Source: Rhizobiales bacterium Ga0077545 (GTDB lineage: Bacteria; Pseudomonadota; Alphaproteobacteria; Rhizobiales; Methylopilaceae). Taken from it: DNA of 64,000 bases. The DNA lies in NCBI GenBank assembly GCA_001464335.1, contig LNEV01000014.1, positions 62,001 through 126,000 of the forward strand, given 5' to 3'. How positions within the stretch are numbered: the first letter of the stretch is position 1; every line of letters starts with the position of its first letter. Positions 11,111-19,906 of this stretch are shown in pieces. The notes beneath the pieces were generated by a model. That model did not search any database and was not told the origin of the DNA. It worked only from the letters and a program-made list of their open reading frames with translations. Position numbers and translations under genes: made by a program.

Positions 11111-12591
11111 ACGCTCCCCGCGCCGTGACACGCCGGTTCCCCGACTACGGCTGGTCTTGGCCGCAAGGAGACTTGCATCTTCTGCTTCAGGCAGTCCTGC
11201 ATGAGGATGACGATATCGCCCTGGCAGCCGGCCTCGAATGGCTGGCGACACACGATATCGACGCGATCTCTTTCCGCGAGCAGCGTCTTCTGACAGCATT
11301 GTCCGGGCGTTTCGGAAAAAAGCTAGCAGTCTCCCCGGCACATCCTCGGCTTGTCGGACTCCAGAGACTTCTGTGGACCAAATCGCGATTGGCGCTGCGG
11401 GAGGCCTCCCGCGCTCTTGAAACACTTGCCGATGCGGGCATCTCGCTCATGCTCCTCAAGGGCGCGAGCCGCGTTGCGCTGGATCCGACGGCGCAGCGCA
11501 GCCGCATATCCCACGATGTCGATATCCTCGTGCGGACAGAAGAGATCGAAAAGGCATTCGCGATCATGCTCGAAAATGGGTGGAACGCCGCCAGTGGCGC
11601 CGGACCGCTGCGTCTTCTGGGCCGTGCGCGCACATACCGAGCGATGAATTTCTTCAAGGGCGATTTTGGCGACATCGACGTTCACCAGTTTGCCTATCCT
11701 CTTACGCACGGCCATGCTCAGGATGAGGATCGTCTTTGGGAGCGCTCGCTTCCCGGCACGCTGGAGGGCATCTCCGTGCGTGTCCCGGCCGCATCTGATC
11801 GCATCGCGCTTGCGATCGCCCACGGCGCGCTTGATGCACACACGCACAGCGACTGGTTGGTCGATGTAGACCGCATCCTGCGCAGCGAGGAGGTCGACTG
11901 GAACGCACTATTACACAGCGTCCGCGATCGGCGGGTCACTGTCCCGACGGCCGCAGCTCTGTCCTATCTGGTAACTGAAATCGGCACGCCCGTGCCACGG
12001 CATGCTTACACGCGTTTTGTTCAGACAGCGGATCGGCAGGGGGTGTCGGCAAAGCTCGCTCTTCTGGAATGCAAACCGCGAACCGATTTCAACACTCCCA
12101 TTGCCATGGCGCGTGGCCTGGTGAAACAGTTCCGCCTCTGGAAAAGCCGCCATGCGCTCGCGCGCGCGCCTGAAGCGATCCAGCGCCCCCACCTTGCGCG
12201 TCCGGTTTTCAAACGTGAAGCAGGCACATCCCTGGGCGAAAAAGCTCTCGTCGAGGGTTTTCGGTACTCCGAGATTTCATTCGAGATCACCCTGCGCGTC
12301 GACATGCCGAAGCCGCGCCGCCGAATCGACTGGGAGTTGACGACTCCCGACCGGCATATCTGCGTTCTGCGCCATCGAAAGCTGCTTCCTTATGCAGGCC
12401 TACAGGATCTGATTTTCAGAATTCCCGCCCTCAGCGATCTGGAGGGTCGCGTCCTGCATGTAACGGCACGCCCGTCGCGCCTCCTGCGCGCGACAGCCGA
12501 CCGACAGGAACGCGAGAAGCATGGTCCTGTGAGCTTCCGTATTCTCGGCATAAAACCGGTCGACCTGGCCTCCGGGAAACCTTCATGCTGA
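11107..12591 (+). CDS. Nucleotidyltransferase-like protein
   Basis: A 494-residue protein whose middle carries the pattern of the uncharacterised nucleotidyltransferase family often found beside PqqD-like and HPr-kinase-like proteins: LLKGAS at 117-122 followed by HDVDILV, with acidic residues Asp137 and Asp139 as likely metal ligands. The remainder is helical with a C-terminal beta-rich ~100 residues not seen in the minimal family. No characterised reaction can be assigned; transfer of a nucleotide or phosphosugar to the product of the cluster is plausible. It overlaps both neighbours (4 and 7 bases). Confidence 0.8.
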   Translation: MNAPRAVTRRFPDYGWSWPQGDLHLLLQAVLHEDDDIALAAGLEWLATHDIDAISFREQRLLTALSGRFGKKLAVSPAHPRLVGLQRLLWTKSRLALREASRALETLADAGISLMLLKGASRVALDPTAQRSRISHDVDILVRTEEIEKAFAIMLENGWNAASGAGPLRLLGRARTYRAMNFFKGDFGDIDVHQFAYPLTHGHAQDEDRLWERSLPGTLEGISVRVPAASDRIALAIAHGALDAHTHSDWLVDVDRILRSEEVDWNALLHSVRDRRVTVPTAAALSYLVTEIGTPVPRHAYTRFVQTADRQGVSAKLALLECKPRTDFNTPIAMARGLVKQFRLWKSRHALARAPEAIQRPHLARPVFKREAGTSLGEKALVEGFRYSEISFEITLRVDMPKPRRRIDWELTTPDRHICVLRHRKLLPYAGLQDLIFRIPALSDLEGRVLHVTARPSRLLRATADRQEREKHGPVSFRILGIKPVDLASGKPSC

Positions 12592-13439
12592 TCGCCTGCG
12601 CAACGGATGAAGGTTATGCCGAAATGGCAGGCGTCATGCTTCGTTCCATCGCTCGAAACGGGGATGTCGGCGAGGCGCAAATCGTATTGATTGGAGATGG
12701 GTTGAGCACCGCGACCGTCGATGCCCTTGGCATCTGTGCGGACGGTCTGCGCTACGAGCATATCGACCTGGCGTCTGCGGCCGCGCATATCCGGGCCCTG
12801 CCGGTCAGCTTCTACAGCACCGCCATTTATATCCGCCTTCTTCTCCCCGATCTTGTTCCTGACGATGGGATGCTTCTGTATCTGGACAGCGACACCCTTG
12901 TGATGAACCCGATCAGGCCGATCTTCGACACGCCTCTTGGCGGCATGTCGACCGCTGCGGTCCTCGATCAATGCCGGCCGGATGTCTTGCAGATGGCCAA
13001 TGCCCGCCTGAACCGTCCCGACGCCGCGCCATATTACAATTCGGGCGTCCTTCTTTTCGATCTTGCAGCATGGCGCAAAGACGAGATCGGACAACGATGC
13101 ATACACCTGGCACAGAAGCGCACAGATTACTGGCCGGATCAGGATGCATTGAACCTCGTCCTGGACGGACAAATCACAACGCTCGACCGCACCTGGAACT
13201 TTTTCTCGCACGAACCGCTGACGCGCGCCGACTTTGAAAACGCACGCATCGTGCACTTCATCCCCGACAAGCCCATTTCGCAGAACTGCCGACATCCCCT
13301 GTTCGAGGACTATCTGGCCCTGCGCGAGACAACGCCCTGGCGCGGAAAGCCGCTTGCAAGCCTGATACGCCAGCGTCGCATTTCAAACCTGACGCGCATG
13401 GCGGCGGAACGCGTGCGCCGTCACAAGACCTCGAAATAG
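12585..13439 (+). CDS. Glycosyltransferase family 8
   Basis: The 284-residue protein has the GT8 layout: IACATDEGYAEMAGVMLRSI, the DxD metal site LYLDSDTLV (Asp101, Asp103), the YYNSGVLLFDLAAWR segment, DQDALNLVL and a late histidine in IVHFIPDKP. GT8 enzymes are retaining galactosyl- or glucosyltransferases that often act on lipopolysaccharide or proteins. It starts 7 bases inside the previous gene and is the last gene of the cluster; no clear terminator hairpin was seen after it. Confidence 0.92.
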   Translation: MLIACATDEGYAEMAGVMLRSIARNGDVGEAQIVLIGDGLSTATVDALGICADGLRYEHIDLASAAAHIRALPVSFYSTAIYIRLLLPDLVPDDGMLLYLDSDTLVMNPIRPIFDTPLGGMSTAAVLDQCRPDVLQMANARLNRPDAAPYYNSGVLLFDLAAWRKDEIGQRCIHLAQKRTDYWPDQDALNLVLDGQITTLDRTWNFFSHEPLTRADFENARIVHFIPDKPISQNCRHPLFEDYLALRETTPWRGKPLASLIRQRRISNLTRMAAERVRRHKTSK

Positions 13440-13932
13440 GCCGCGGGTTCCGCTGGCTGCCGTCAGGTGGCTTGCGACGGCGAAGATTTGCGGGCACGCC
13501 CTCAGAACTGGGCCTTGCACTGATCAGAACGGAACGTCCGGGTTCATACATCGGCCGAACAATTGCCCGGATAATCGGTGCCCATGCTTCCAGGGGTAAC
13601 GCCGTTCTCCGAGCCATGTGTGAACGTCCTGCGTGCAAGCAGGCGCGTTCCAAGTCCCTGAAGAGCGTTAACTGTTTGCGGATGAATTTTTGAATGGCGA
13701 TCCCGGGAGGGCTCGACCCTCCGCTGCCTCCGCAAAACGTTGATAAATCAAATGCCTAGAAGCGCTTACGAATTCGACTGTGTGAGAGTCGTGTGCGGTT
13801 CGTCAAGTCGTATCAAGCTCCTCATGTGGCAGGGTATAGGGTTAGAACCGCCGCGTGCGGCAACACACTGTGGCTTCTGGTCAATTCGGATGCGTTTTCG
13901 GGTCAAAGCCCCCTTCATTTCGATTTTCCGCA
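13440..13932. other. Gene-free junction between chromosome and island
   Basis: No convincing gene lies between the GT8 stop and the end of chrA. The stretch contains the 22-bp copy of the tRNA-Arg 3' end at 13695-13716. Base composition shifts from GC-rich on the left to AT-richer on the right, with a TATATATAT run near 13951 just inside the end of chrA. I saw no clear terminator or promoter. Confidence 0.6.
13695..13716. repeat. Distal attachment-site copy (attR-type direct repeat)
   Basis: This segment begins TGGCGATCCCGGGAGGGCTC and equals 41465-41486 over 22 bases. After one mismatch the match continues for 6 more bases (to 13723). It corresponds to the 3' acceptor and T-arm part of tRNA-Arg, but no D-arm or anticodon arm accompanies it, so it is not a tRNA gene. 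Confidence 0.9.
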
Positions 13933-15339
13933 TTAAATCAGACGACCGTATATATATATGCCGATCCCACTCGCGGCGCAGAGTGTAAGAACGGAAACCA
14001 TACCAAGCTTGAACCGGAATATGGCGAGGAACGCCGTAACCGAAAGCAACAGCGCGGCGATGTCGAGCGAACCGAGGACCGGTACATCCAGCTTCATCCC
14101 GTAAGCTGTGAACGCCCACATCTCCTTGAACAATACGTGAAGCGCAAACCAGACGGCGAGGTTAAGGATGACACCGACCACGGCGGCGGTGATCGTGCCG
14201 AGGGCTGCCGAGAGGGCTTTGTTCGCGCGCAGTCCTTCCATGTATGGTGCACCGAGGAAGACGAGCAGAAACGATGGAACAAACGTGACCCAGGTCGTCA
14301 GAAGGCCTCCTAACGTGCCTGCCAGAAGCGGCGACAAAGTGCCAGGATCCCGAAAAGCACCCATGAATCCGACGAACTGCGTCACCATAATGAGAGGTCC
14401 CGGAGTCGTCTCGGCCATTCCAAGCCCGTCCAACATTTCACCCGGCTCAAGCCAGCCGAAAGTCTCCACAGCGGCCTGTGCGACGTACGACAGAACGGCG
14501 TAGGCACCACCGAACGTAACGACCGCCATCTGGCTGAAAAACACCGCGATCTTAGTAAAGATATCGTCAGGTCCCGCCGCCATAAATAGCGCCGCTGTCG
14601 GAGCAAGCCAGAGAGCAATCAGTGTGATTCCGACCCCAATCGACCAGCGGGGGTTCGGCCGCGCATGCGCCGGGACATCTTCGCCAAGCGCCGTATCCGC
14701 ATCGGCCAAAACCTCGGGGCCGCTGGACCCGTGTCCTCCTCCTCCACGAAACGCCGGAATGTCCAGACGCCCTCCGACAAGGCCGATCAGCGCCGCCGCG
14801 ACAATGATCAAGGGAAACGGGACGTCGAACAGGAAGATGCCGATGAATGACAGACCAGCGATGGTAAACATCACATTGTTGCGTAAGGCGCGTTTTCCGA
14901 TGCGGATGACGGCCTGAAAGACGATCGCCAGCACGGCCGCCTTCAATCCGAAGAACAATGCCTCGACAGCCCCGACATTCCCATAGATTGCGTAAATCCA
15001 GCTCAGGATCATGATCGCGACGGCGCCGGGCAGGACGAATAAAAGACCGGCAACGAGACCGCCCATCGTGCGGTGCATCAGCCAACCGATGTAAACAGCG
15101 AGCTGCTGCGCTTCGGGGCCGGGCAACAGCATGCAAAAGTTCAGCGCGTGAAGGAAACGCGCCTCGCCGATCCACTTCTTTTCCTCGACGATGATCCGGT
15201 GCATCACCGAAATCTGCCCGGCGGGACCGCCAAAGCTGAGTAGCGCCACGCGTGTCCATACGGAAACAGCTTCCGACAGCGTTGGATAACTCCGCACGGT
15301 TTCGGGGATGTGCGGGACGGTGCTGGAGGCGCCGGTCAT
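13933..15339 (-). CDS. chrA: Chromate efflux transporter, CHR family
   Basis: ChrA expels chromate across the inner membrane. The 468-residue protein is a long-type CHR transporter with two homologous halves. The first contains SFGGPAGQISVMHR, FCMLLPGPEAQQLAVYIG and HRTMGG; the second contains VVTFGGAYAVLSYV and GLGMAETTPGPLIMVTQFVGF. About ten hydrophobic segments are visible. The ATG at 15339 lies 1 base after the chrB stop and fits the family start; longer upstream readings run into chrB. Together they form a chrBA resistance unit. Confidence 0.95.
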   Translation of the reverse strand: MTGASSTVPHIPETVRSYPTLSEAVSVWTRVALLSFGGPAGQISVMHRIIVEEKKWIGEARFLHALNFCMLLPGPEAQQLAVYIGWLMHRTMGGLVAGLLFVLPGAVAIMILSWIYAIYGNVGAVEALFFGLKAAVLAIVFQAVIRIGKRALRNNVMFTIAGLSFIGIFLFDVPFPLIIVAAALIGLVGGRLDIPAFRGGGGHGSSGPEVLADADTALGEDVPAHARPNPRWSIGVGITLIALWLAPTAALFMAAGPDDIFTKIAVFFSQMAVVTFGGAYAVLSYVAQAAVETFGWLEPGEMLDGLGMAETTPGPLIMVTQFVGFMGAFRDPGTLSPLLAGTLGGLLTTWVTFVPSFLLVFLGAPYMEGLRANKALSAALGTITAAVVGVILNLAVWFALHVLFKEMWAFTAYGMKLDVPVLGSLDIAALLLSVTAFLAIFRFKLGMVSVLTLCAASGIGIYIYGRLI

Positions 15340-15340
15340 G

Positions 15341-16162
15341 TCAGGCCCTCCCTTTGTTGGTGGGCCAATTGTGCGTCTCGTCGGTGGCGTCCCGGCACCA
15401 GCGATAGAACGCATCATACAGCACGAAACCGGCGTCGAGCTGTTCAAGATCATCCGCATACATGCGCGAGAGCCCGAGCGAAGCGGCAAGCAGTCCGGCG
15501 GCTTCTGGGGCAAGATCGAGCCGCGCAGTGTCCGCGGCGCGGACCAAGGTCGCAAGTTGCAGCAACGGCTCGGTGCCAAGGCCGAATTCCTCGACCATTG
15601 TATCGAACGTGCAATTGTCGCCGCGGTGGCTCCAGTAGACGTTCTCGATATCGAACGGCGTTGCGTCAAACCGCTCCGCGACGGAGGTCACTTCCGATGG
15701 AGGGACAAACAGGAACACGGCCTGAGGGTCGATGAACCGGCGTATCAGCCACGGGCAGGCAATGCGGTCGATCTTCGGCCGCGCCCTCGTGACCCATACC
15801 GTGCGTCCGACGGCATCCCGCGTGATTGGAAGGTTGGCCAACGACACGACTGGCAGGCCGGCAGATCGCCAGGCCTCGATACCGCCATCGAGCACTTCCG
15901 CGGCGATACCGTCGCTTCGAAGCCTGGCGGCGATGCCGTGGCTGGCGGTGAGACCATCGCGGCAGATGATAATTGCCGGAAGGCCGCGAAATTCGGCGCT
16001 CCACGATTCTGTGCCTCGTGCCGGACGACGAAGCGAGGACGGAACGAGGTGCGGATTGGCATCGAAATCATCGTTGTCACGTACATCGATGAGTGGCGGG
16101 CAACGTGGTGTCCCGATCAGTCGGGACAGCTTGTCGGAGGTGATCGTGTTCGGCAACGGCAC
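15341..16162 (-). CDS. chrB: Rhodanese-ChrB fusion, chromate resistance protein
   Basis: The 273-residue protein joins an N-terminal rhodanese-like domain (residues ~1-110; LIDVRDNDDFD, active-site loop IICRDGLTASHG with the Cys) to a C-terminal ChrB domain (~118-265) containing RTVWVTRARPKIDRIACPWLIRRFID and a YWSHRGDNCTFDTMVEEFGL segment. ChrB-type proteins act in chromate resistance, in some bacteria as chromate sensors of the chr operon. It precedes chrA by 1 base. The rhodanese part may handle sulfur or thiol chemistry linked to chromate stress, which is inference. Confidence 0.9.
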   Translation of the reverse strand: MPLPNTITSDKLSRLIGTPRCPPLIDVRDNDDFDANPHLVPSSLRRPARGTESWSAEFRGLPAIIICRDGLTASHGIAARLRSDGIAAEVLDGGIEAWRSAGLPVVSLANLPITRDAVGRTVWVTRARPKIDRIACPWLIRRFIDPQAVFLFVPPSEVTSVAERFDATPFDIENVYWSHRGDNCTFDTMVEEFGLGTEPLLQLATLVRAADTARLDLAPEAAGLLAASLGLSRMYADDLEQLDAGFVLYDAFYRWCRDATDETHNWPTNKGRA

Positions 16163-16267
16163 AGGCGCGTTCCTTTCTTGAAGAGTGGAACGCGATACTT
16201 CGGCATGTCGCCTCGTGGGGAGATCGCTGTCCCCATTCGTGGAATACGCCCCACCATGGGCGTCATG

Positions 16268-16987
16268 TCAAGCCGGGTTCACGAAGAGGCTGGGCGGCAG
16301 GTTCAACGCACCCAGCCCAACGATCAGAAGCGCCGTCGCTCCCTGGAAGACACGCAATCCGATGCCGAATGACGGATTATCGACCCAGCGCATCAGCCAT
16401 GATTCCCGCGTGAGGGAGGCGATCACGGGCAACACCGCGACGGTCGCGATCATTCCGGCGGCGAAGGCGATGGACAGCATGACGCCGATTGCTGTCATTC
16501 CCTTCGCAACGGCATAGCTCATAACGAAAGTCGTCAGCGGGCACGGCACGAGACCGGTCACGAAGGCAAGGGTTGAAGCTGATCCGTGGCTCCGCCTGGC
16601 CGGATGGATTGCCTGCCAAAGCAGCCAGCATCCGACGAGCGAGATCAGGACGCCGCTTGCCGTTTCGAGGACATTGGAACGTCCTGCGGCGCCGATCGTC
16701 CGCTGGACGACCGCGAAGCCGGCCAGAACGAACACTATCGCCGAGCCGACATGCGTGAGGATAACGATCACGCTTGAAATGAAGGCATTTCGCCAACTGC
16801 CCCGGCCAGCGAAATACGCGGTCAGCACCACCTTGCCGTGACCCGGCAAAATTGCGTGGGCAACTCCGAAGACGAAAGCCGTCCCGAGCAGCACAATCGA
16901 TTCCCATAAGTTCGCATCGGGAAGCTTCAGCAGTGCCGCAGAAGTGCTGTCGTAAAGGACGCGTTGGAGGTCGAAAAGGCCGTACAT
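16268..16987 (-). CDS. NicO-family nickel/cobalt exporter (short form)
   Basis: A 239-residue membrane protein with six or so hydrophobic segments and the NicO signature GVAHAILPGHGK (His44, His50) plus a later GLVPCPLTTFVMSYAV segment. NicO/RcnA transporters export Ni(II) and Co(II). It lacks the long His-rich cytoplasmic loop of the second NicO protein in this island at 19907. It belongs to the leftward gene row that begins next to the CsoR/RcnR-type operator near 19600. Confidence 0.9.
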   Translation of the reverse strand: MYGLFDLQRVLYDSTSAALLKLPDANLWESIVLLGTAFVFGVAHAILPGHGKVVLTAYFAGRGSWRNAFISSVIVILTHVGSAIVFVLAGFAVVQRTIGAAGRSNVLETASGVLISLVGCWLLWQAIHPARRSHGSASTLAFVTGLVPCPLTTFVMSYAVAKGMTAIGVMLSIAFAAGMIATVAVLPVIASLTRESWLMRWVDNPSFGIGLRVFQGATALLIVGLGALNLPPSLFVNPA

Positions 16988-17001
16988 TGCTGGTCAGCTT
17001 T

Positions 17002-17442
17002 TCATGATTGCCATAGGGCCACTCCCCCGACGATAAACGCATATCGCGCAATTTTTCCGATCCCGACGAGAACGATAAAGGGTGCGATCGGCGTTCTCAA
17101 CGCTCCTGCGATTACCGTCAGCGGGTCGCCGACGATCGGAGCCCAGGCGAACAGCAGAGACCACAATCCATATCGCTCGAACCAGCCTTTCGCCTGGTCG
17201 TAACGACGTTCCGACACCGGAAACCACCGCCGGTCGCGGAATGTCGAGAGATATCGGCCGCAAAGCCAGTTCGCCACTGAGCCGAGCACGTTTCCGCAGG
17301 ACGCCACGGCAAGCAGAACCCATGGGCTGCGTGATCCTTCCAAGAGAAGTGCCGTGAGCACAGCCTCAGAGGATCCTGGAAGAAGCGTGGCGGCGAGGAA
17401 GGCCGCCGCGAACAGCGACAGATATGCGGCTGGATCGGACAT
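17002..17442 (-). CDS. YqaA/DedA-like small membrane protein
   Basis: This 146-residue protein has four hydrophobic segments and the pattern of YqaA-family (VTT/SNARE-associated) proteins: AAFLAATLLPGSSEAVLTALLLEG, GNVLGSVANWLCGRYL and WAPIVGDPLTVIAGALR. DedA-superfamily proteins influence membrane lipid transport and homeostasis. I start at the ATG at 17442, after which the hydrophobic N-terminus begins. It sits between an anchor protein and a NicO exporter in the nickel block; its part in metal resistance is not established. Confidence 0.88.
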   Translation of the reverse strand: MSDPAAYLSLFAAAFLAATLLPGSSEAVLTALLLEGSRSPWVLLAVASCGNVLGSVANWLCGRYLSTFRDRRWFPVSERRYDQAKGWFERYGLWSLLFAWAPIVGDPLTVIAGALRTPIAPFIVLVGIGKIARYAFIVGGVALWQS

Positions 17443-17516
17443 GGATGTTGCGGAATTCGAGATGCGGGACGGCGAGATGACGGCTCCCCGGGAAAATTCC
17501 GGGGAGCCTGGCCGGA

Positions 17517-18296
17517 TCAGGGAAGACCCTTGATCGCGGAGTAATCGCCGCTGACCTGCAGCGACATCGTGACGTTCTGCTTGCCTCGGTTCCGCCAGAA
17601 CCAGCCGTGGTTTCCATCGAAGGCAGCTTCCAGAACCCCTTGGTCGGTTTCGACACCGCGTCCTTTTTCGTAGCTGATCGACTGTCCACCGCCGTCTCCG
17701 TGAGCGTCGAAGTTGACGGGCCCCCCGACCGAAGACCACGAAAAATTGGCGCGTGCACCTTGTTGCATCACGAGCTTGATTTCGATCCCCTGGCCTGGCG
17801 TCAGTACGAAGCTGCCGGAGTCCGAGCGCCCTTGCGGTGCTTCCACTGGCGCAGGCTCTGCCGGGACAGCGGCAATTGCTGCCGGCGGCGCTTGCACCGC
17901 CTCCTCCTGTTGCGCAAGCGGGGGCGGCATCTGCGGAGCGGCTTGCTGCGGCGCCTGCTGCTGGCGGATCAAAGCTTCCAATTGGTCGATTCGCTGCGCC
18001 ATCTCCTCGTTCGACGTCTGCTGCTGTCCGGCCTCGGACAGCGAAACGGCAGGCCGGGACGCGGCTTCCATAGCAATCGCATCGGCCTCCGCCTCTCCGG
18101 CCAACTGGGCCTTGATCTCGCCCATCTGCGTCAGCCCGAACATGCGGCCGACGCCCGTTGGGTCGACGGCATATTCGGAAGGAAGCACGATGGTGACGAG
18201 GATGACGGCAGCCGACGCCATCGCGATGAGCGTCGACCGCGTTAATTGGGCCGATGTCGGGAGTTCCGCACGGCGTGGAATGTCTGTGTTGTACAT
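17517..18296 (-). CDS. Transmembrane anchor protein with Gln/Pro-rich linker
   Basis: The 259-residue protein has one N-terminal membrane helix (residues ~22-40, LIAMASAAVILVTIVLP), a coiled coil (SNEEMAQRIDQLEALIRQQ), a Gln/Pro/Ala-rich linker and a C-terminal globular part rich in aromatic and Gly residues (FSWSSVGGPVNFDAHGDGGG, NHGWFWRNRGKQNVTMSLQV). It resembles proteins annotated as transmembrane anchor proteins in metal-resistance islands, though the mechanism is unknown. It would sit in the inner membrane with the C-terminal domain in the periplasm. It follows the HupE/UreJ-like gene by 14 bases. Confidence 0.75.
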   Translation of the reverse strand: MYNTDIPRRAELPTSAQLTRSTLIAMASAAVILVTIVLPSEYAVDPTGVGRMFGLTQMGEIKAQLAGEAEADAIAMEAASRPAVSLSEAGQQQTSNEEMAQRIDQLEALIRQQQAPQQAAPQMPPPLAQQEEAVQAPPAAIAAVPAEPAPVEAPQGRSDSGSFVLTPGQGIEIKLVMQQGARANFSWSSVGGPVNFDAHGDGGGQSISYEKGRGVETDQGVLEAAFDGNHGWFWRNRGKQNVTMSLQVSGDYSAIKGLP

Positions 18297-18310
18297 GCGA
18301 GGATCTCCGA

Positions 18311-19036
18311 TCAGGACACGAACAGTCCGGTGAGCTGATATCCGGTCAGCACAAATCCGGCAGTCATCATGACGACATTGGCGGTGTAGGCGTGACGCCA
18401 GAAACCGTTGGTCCGGCGCCAATAGCCCATGACGATGAGGATCGCGCCGAGGGCGAGCAGCTGACCGACCTCGACGCCGACATTGAAGGCGAGGAGATTG
18501 GGCACAAGCCCGTCGGGCGAGATATTGTACTCGATGATCTTCGTCGACAGTCCGAAGCCGTGGAAGAAACCGAAGATCAAGGTCGCGGCCTTCGTGTTCG
18601 GCTGGAAACCGAACCAGCGCTGGAACGCGCCCATATTGTCGAGCGCCTTGTAGACCACGGAAAGACCGATGATCGCGTCGATGATGTAACTGTTGATCCC
18701 GACGTTGAAGTACACGCCGAGCAGCATCGTCGTCGAATGCCCGATCGCGAACAGGCTGACATAGATGGCGATGTGCTTCATCCGGTACAGGAAGAAGATC
18801 ACGCCGAGCAGGAAGAGGATGTGATCGTATCCGGTCACCATGTGTTTGGCGCCGAGATAGATGAAGGGCAGAATGTGAGTGCCTGAAATCTCCTGTATGT
18901 ATCCTTTGTCGCCTTCCGCAACCGCATGGGCCAGCGCCGACGCGTGAAGAAGAGGCAGGATCAGGAGACCCAGGACGGGCATGAAGGCGGAACGCCACGC
19001 GATGCGCGGCAACGCCCCCGCTAAGGGTCGATGCAT
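18311..19036 (-). CDS. HupE/UreJ family protein
   Basis: A 241-residue membrane protein with a cleavable signal sequence (to ~residue 38, ALAHA) and about six further hydrophobic segments. The motif HMVTGYDHILFLLGVIFFL and the later FGFFHGFGLSTK segment define the HupE/UreJ family, whose members move nickel and similar metals. In this context, beside NicO exporters and a metal sensor, a nickel or cobalt role is likely. Some relatives are importers, so direction of transport is uncertain. Confidence 0.9.
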   Translation of the reverse strand: MHRPLAGALPRIAWRSAFMPVLGLLILPLLHASALAHAVAEGDKGYIQEISGTHILPFIYLGAKHMVTGYDHILFLLGVIFFLYRMKHIAIYVSLFAIGHSTTMLLGVYFNVGINSYIIDAIIGLSVVYKALDNMGAFQRWFGFQPNTKAATLIFGFFHGFGLSTKIIEYNISPDGLVPNLLAFNVGVEVGQLLALGAILIVMGYWRRTNGFWRHAYTANVVMMTAGFVLTGYQLTGLFVS

Positions 19037-19083
19037 GGAAAGTCCATTCCTTGAAAGATGAGGTTGGCCGCGAGCGGCCCCGA

Positions 19084-19458
19084 TCAGATCAAGAAAACGG
19101 ATTTTGGCGGACGGTCGAGCCGCGAAAGTCGCAACAACGACAGCTTGGACGTCTCGGCTCGGTGTGTTTGCCTCGTCAAGAGTGGCAGTGACGTCACCCA
19201 GACCGGCGGCGTGGAAGGCGTTTCGTGGGAGTGATCGCCTGGATTGTGCCCGTGGCCAAATGAGGTGTCAGGTCGGCCATCTTCTGCGCCCACGTCTTCG
19301 ACATCATGAAAATGACCGTGACCATCATCCGCGACCGTTATGGCCGACTGAGGGCCATGCGAAGACGCCATGCCGATCGGCGCGAGAAAAAGGCCGCACG
19401 CTACCGCTATCGCGACCGCGATCCTCAATCCCAGACTGGCCGAACTGCGTCGAATCAT
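19084..19458 (-). CDS. Small exported histidine-rich protein
   Basis: The 124-residue protein has an N-terminal signal peptide (RIAVAIAVACGLFLAPIGMASS) and a mature part with repeated His and Asp (DDGHGHFHDVED, FGHGHNPGDHSHE). The composition suggests periplasmic binding of nickel, cobalt or similar ions, but no characterised family was recognised. It is the first gene of the leftward metal row, and its start at 19458 lies about 130 bases from the G-tract operator that it shares with the divergent regulator gene. No close relative could be named. Confidence 0.7.
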   Translation of the reverse strand: MIRRSSASLGLRIAVAIAVACGLFLAPIGMASSHGPQSAITVADDGHGHFHDVEDVGAEDGRPDTSFGHGHNPGDHSHETPSTPPVWVTSLPLLTRQTHRAETSKLSLLRLSRLDRPPKSVFLI

Positions 19459-19588
19459 CCGTCAACAATCTCGGTTCAACACCGGAACCCAAATTCCTTT
19501 TAAATCAGCATGTTGGACTGGCACATGCGATTCATGCCAGCACTTCATGGCGGAAGTTATCATCTGGATAGGATTTTCATAGTTTTCA

Positions 19589-19607
19589 TATCCCCTCGGG
19601 GGGGATA
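19589..19607. promoter_or_regulatory. G-tract operator of the CsoR/RcnR-type sensor
   Basis: TATCCCC (19589-19595) and GGGGATA (19601-19607) form a perfect 7-bp inverted repeat around a G-rich centre, the typical operator architecture of CsoR/RcnR/InrS repressors. It lies 13 bases before the regulator start at 19621 and between two divergent gene groups, so it could control both. Confidence 0.75.
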
Positions 19608-19620
19608 GGTAGGAAAAAGA

Positions 19621-19896
19621 ATGAGCGAGAACAGCCACACCCACCACGCAGATATCGCCAAACGGCTCAAGAGGGCCGAGGGACATCTGCGAACAGTCGT
19701 CGCGATGATCGAGAGCGGGCGCTCCTGCGTCGACATCGCCCAGCAGCTTCATGCCGTCGAGAAGGCCATCACGCAGGCCAAGAAGACACTTATTCAGGAT
19801 CACCTCGATCACTGTCTCGAGGAAACGGTCGGAGCACTTTCCCGGGACCAGCGCGGCCCGATCGACGAATTCAAGACGATCACCAAATACTTATGA
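19621..19896 (+). CDS. CsoR/RcnR-family metal-sensing repressor (InrS-like)
   Basis: This 91-residue all-helical regulator belongs to the DUF156 family. Candidate metal ligands are Cys36 (GRSCVDI), His61 and Cys65 (HLDHCL), matching the C-H-C set of CsoR, together with N-terminal histidines 6, 8 and 9 in HTHH. Nickel sensors of the InrS type combine C-H-C with an extra histidine, so nickel sensing fits the neighbouring NicO exporter 10 bases downstream. An AGGAA Shine-Dalgarno precedes the ATG. It probably represses its own operon through the inverted repeat at 19589-19607 until metal binds. Cu(I) sensing cannot be excluded from residues alone. Confidence 0.9.
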   Translation: MSENSHTHHADIAKRLKRAEGHLRTVVAMIESGRSCVDIAQQLHAVEKAITQAKKTLIQDHLDHCLEETVGALSRDQRGPIDEFKTITKYL

Positions 19897-19906
19897 GGAT
19901 CCCTCG

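Noticed and set aside
13695..13723. Possible second tRNA-Arg gene
   Set aside because: Only the 3' acceptor/T-arm part matches; no D-arm or anticodon stem is present, so it is an attachment-site copy.
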